This document shows positions 8,582-10,479 of a DNA stretch of 10,479 bases, one piece after another. Position 1 is the stretch's first letter, and each line of letters starts with the position of its first letter. Below the pieces are notes generated by a model that was given only the letters and a program-made list of their open reading frames with translations, was not told where the DNA came from and did no database searches. A program made the position numbers and the translations under genes. Source of the stretch: Nephromyces sp. MM_2019 (lineage: Eukaryota > Apicomplexa > Aconoidasida > Nephromycida); the NCBI GenBank assembly GCA_015657535.1, contig JADHZB010000468.1, positions 1 to 10,479 on the forward strand, read 5' to 3'.

Positions 8582-9251
8582 TATATTTTTTATAGTGGCT
8601 GCAACAAGATAAAGCAACACTGCCAAAAACGTCAGGACGGGGTGTGCGCTTGAAGCTGCTAATGTAGTCGGAGCGTGTAATCAGAAGCTTAGTCAGCGTA
8701 TGAACACATTTTCTGAAGAAAATTGCAATAGGAACAGAAAGTCATGATTGCAGCAAGCGAAAGGGTAAAACAGGGTAAAAAACTAAATTTAAATCTGGAA
8801 AGGTGGAGAGCACAAATGCCAGAGTTATAGCACGTAGCACCGTCTAGACTTGCGCCGATGTTTGCTTGTGTGCATGGCCCAAAGTATCACACCAACGTAG
8901 CTACTTTGCAGGATACTTGCAGTGGTATATTCAGCGTCCCAAACGGAAGCATGCTCTGTTATATGGCTAGCCAATGCTCTCTTCAATATACAATTTATAG
9001 TGGAACACGAACTCGATTTCCGTGGAACACTCACGAATTAGGTATTACAAGAGGGAGAACTTAAAAATAGGGTGCCAAAATGTTGAAAAAGGATTATGCA
9101 TCCTTCAAAGTAAACCTGGGAGGGTAGCGTGACTCTTTTGCAGAATTAAATGAAAATAGCAATGTAAAATAGCTGCAGAAGCTTGCGCGTAAAGTGCTAT
9201 ACACGTCTTAGTACTCTGAGGAATGACAACGAAACACACGTTGAAGGGACT
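8582..9251. other. Intergenic region with unrecognised short frames
   Basis: The main open stretch is an ATG-started 68-codon frame at 8858-9064 (plus) overlapped by a 69-codon minus-strand frame. The plus frame has five cysteines but no signal peptide, repeat or known motif. Purine-rich runs lie at 8750-8810. There are no RNA genes that I can recognise. Confidence 0.45.
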
Positions 9252-9255
9252 AAAA
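9252..9255 (-). terminator. T4 Pol III terminator of tRNA-Ser(GCT)
   Basis: AAAA on the plus strand reads TTTT on the transcribed sense strand, 21 nt beyond the mature 3' end of tRNA-Ser(GCT). Distance and sequence are normal for RNA polymerase III termination, in contrast to the other serine tRNA in this window. Confidence 0.65.
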
Positions 9256-9276
9256 TCATCTCACGACACGTTGCTA

Positions 9277-9358
9277 CGACAACGGCAGGGTTCGAACCTG
9301 CGCGGGTAGAACCCAATGGCTTAGCAGGCCACCCCCATAACCACTCGGGCACGTTGCC
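9277..9358 (-). tRNA. tRNA-Ser(GCT)
   Basis: An 82-nt class II tRNA on the minus strand. The acceptor arms GGCAACG and CGTTGTC pair over 7 bp with one G-U. The D stem is CCC/GGG. The anticodon stem GTGGC/GCCAT encloses the loop CTGCTAA, giving anticodon GCT, which reads AGC and AGU. The variable arm is long (GGGTTCTACCC). The T arm is GCAGG/CCTGC around TTCGAAC. The discriminator is G, and there is no encoded CCA and no intron. It shares the CCCGCGCAGGTTCGAA block with tRNA-Ser(CGA), consistent with common serine identity. The two genes point away from each other across the repeat junction if the unit is circular or tandem. Confidence 0.97.
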
Positions 9359-9712
9359 AGCTGAAGTCATCCTGTAGCTGGGGTCAGTATCATATCATAT
9401 ACGCAGCCACATTATAGGTATACCCCAAGGGTTTTAGCATAAGTAACATCCTTGAAATCCTCCGGCACAGGCTCATATCGCAAGAATGCTTTTGCTTTCC
9501 CACCATATCCCGCGAAAAATTAGCATCGGCGACGATTCCCACCATGCAGTTATCTTTTCGCACGCATTTTACCATAAATTTCACATTACTTAAAGCAAAA
9601 TAAACTTAACACATAGTCCAACTATTCATAAGCAATTGAAAACACCAGACACAAATGTGAAAAAACCACCCCATGCCGTAATTTACTTCTTGATTAACCT
9701 TTTTCAAAGTGA
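9359..9712. other. Intergenic region between tRNA-Ser(GCT) and the repeat
   Basis: A 64-codon ATG-started frame runs on the minus strand at 9390-9584, with several Met and Cys codons and a basic middle, but no family is recognisable. The rest is AT-rich. In the circular or tandem model this region is continuous with the start of the window. Confidence 0.45.
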
Positions 9713-10479
9713 ACTCAGACCTACTCAGTTCCCTGCACTTCGTATCATTCATGCGCAGTTAAACCACGAAAAATTCGTAATATCATGAAGCGTAATTACC
9801 TAATGCTTCCTGTTCAAATACCACTTAAACAATATTCTCGATTTACACAAAGATGAAGCGCCATTCCTTGTTACTTCTCTTGATCCAAGATCCTCAAATA
9901 ACTCACTTAGTATAAATGACTTTACCTAACTTACTTAGGCAAACATTTGAGATATTTAAGTAGCATCAATATAAACGCTCACCATACCTGTCACAATAAA
10001 TAGTAAAGCACCTATGCACGGCTTGTATTTAAACTGCAGCACGCTCCCATTGAAAATATAACTCGCTCACATTTTCTACTTCACTTCACGGTGTTGCACA
10101 TAAGCAAGTAAGCAATAGAGTTGATTGTTTTCTCATGCCTTCCTACTCATTGCCGACAAATTTCACATGCTAATAGCAATTGAGCGCATAATTTCATAAA
10201 CTGAATACTTCAATACTCTCATGAAACATGAAAAAGTGGTGGAAATCCCGGACATGACCTGTTATAATATCAATGAAGTTGGTAGGTCTCATAGAGTAGG
10301 GACTTTCGCGTATCACGATACACTGAAATTATGGCATGCTACCGAAACACAGCGGGAGTGGCAAGTGTTATTTGGAAAAAGCTTGCTTGCAATAACCGCA
10401 TCGTGTGATCTACATTCGAGCTTTGGTTGAGTAAGGGCGCTAGGATCGAGTGAAGTACACTCGCCCCTAATGACAGATG
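9713..10479. repeat. 767-bp direct repeat, right copy (window-terminal)
   Basis: Exact copy of 1-767, offset by 9,712 bases. The perfect identity argues against an old duplication: two diverging genomic copies of intergenic, AT-rich DNA would be expected to differ. The unique sequence to its left (9359-9712) therefore probably joins directly to base 768 onward through a single copy of this segment. It contains the same unrecognised 69-codon frame, here at 10221-10430. Confidence 0.97.

Noticed and set aside
8825..9064. Opposed short frames on both strands
   Set aside because: There is no recognisable domain, and overlapping frames on both strands suggest chance.
9390..9584. 64-codon minus-strand frame with ATG start
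   Set aside because: It has an odd richness in Met, Cys and Lys but no known motif or splice context that would make it an exon. Too weak to call.
1..10479. Organelle genome (apicomplexan mitochondrion or apicoplast) as the source of a circular contig
   Set aside because: No cytochrome genes, rRNA fragments, ribosomal proteins or organelle-type tRNAs are seen. The protease has a spliceosomal-type GT-AG intron and a secretory signal, and both tRNAs are eukaryotic nuclear type.
1..10479. Retrotransposon with long terminal repeats bounded by the 767-bp copies
   Set aside because: There is no reverse transcriptase, integrase, primer-binding site or TG...CA ends, and the repeat boundaries coincide with the window ends.
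1..10479. CRISPR array, bacterial operon, prophage or plasmid replication genes
   Set aside because: There are no spaced short repeats, no clustered ribosome-binding-site-led genes and no replication protein. The gene content is eukaryotic.

Overview
The window reads as nuclear DNA of an apicomplexan parasite. Its one clear protein gene is an intron-split aspartyl protease of the plasmepsin V / ASP5 family (residues recognised by eye, no search run). Two eukaryote-type serine tRNA genes lack an encoded CCA. There are no bacterial-style operons, and base composition is moderately AT-rich by eye. The ASP5/plasmepsin V family is known from apicomplexans, where it processes secreted proteins destined for the host cell. 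The motif spacing looks more coccidian-like than Plasmodium-like, but genus cannot be decided from this stretch.

Layout: bases 1-767 are repeated exactly as 9713-10479, so the window is one full unit of 9,712 bp plus a 767-bp overlap. That fits a circular molecule, a 9.7-kb tandem array, or an assembly overlap. Next comes tRNA-Ser(CGA) on the plus strand (1035-1116), followed by an unusually GC-rich stretch with a strong hairpin and a T5 run at 1306-1310. About 2 kb without convincing genes follows, ending in a nested inverted repeat (3273-3354) and a T6 run. The protease gene runs from 3536 to 7269 as two exons (3536-4335 and about 5934-7269) around a long intron of about 1.6 kb. Downstream is about 1 kb of noncoding sequence with a GC hairpin (7963-7985). 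An open segment at about 8294-8581 then encodes a C-terminal transmembrane helix and could be a 3' exon. The unit ends with tRNA-Ser(GCT) on the minus strand (9277-9358).

The protease would enter the secretory pathway through its N-terminal signal peptide. It carries both catalytic aspartate motifs (DTGSS and DSGTT) and a cysteine-rich insert like that of the family. The two tRNAs decode UCG and AGC/AGU. If the unit is circular or tandem, they are divergent and separated by about 1.39 kb that includes the repeat. No functional link between the tRNAs and the protease is evident.
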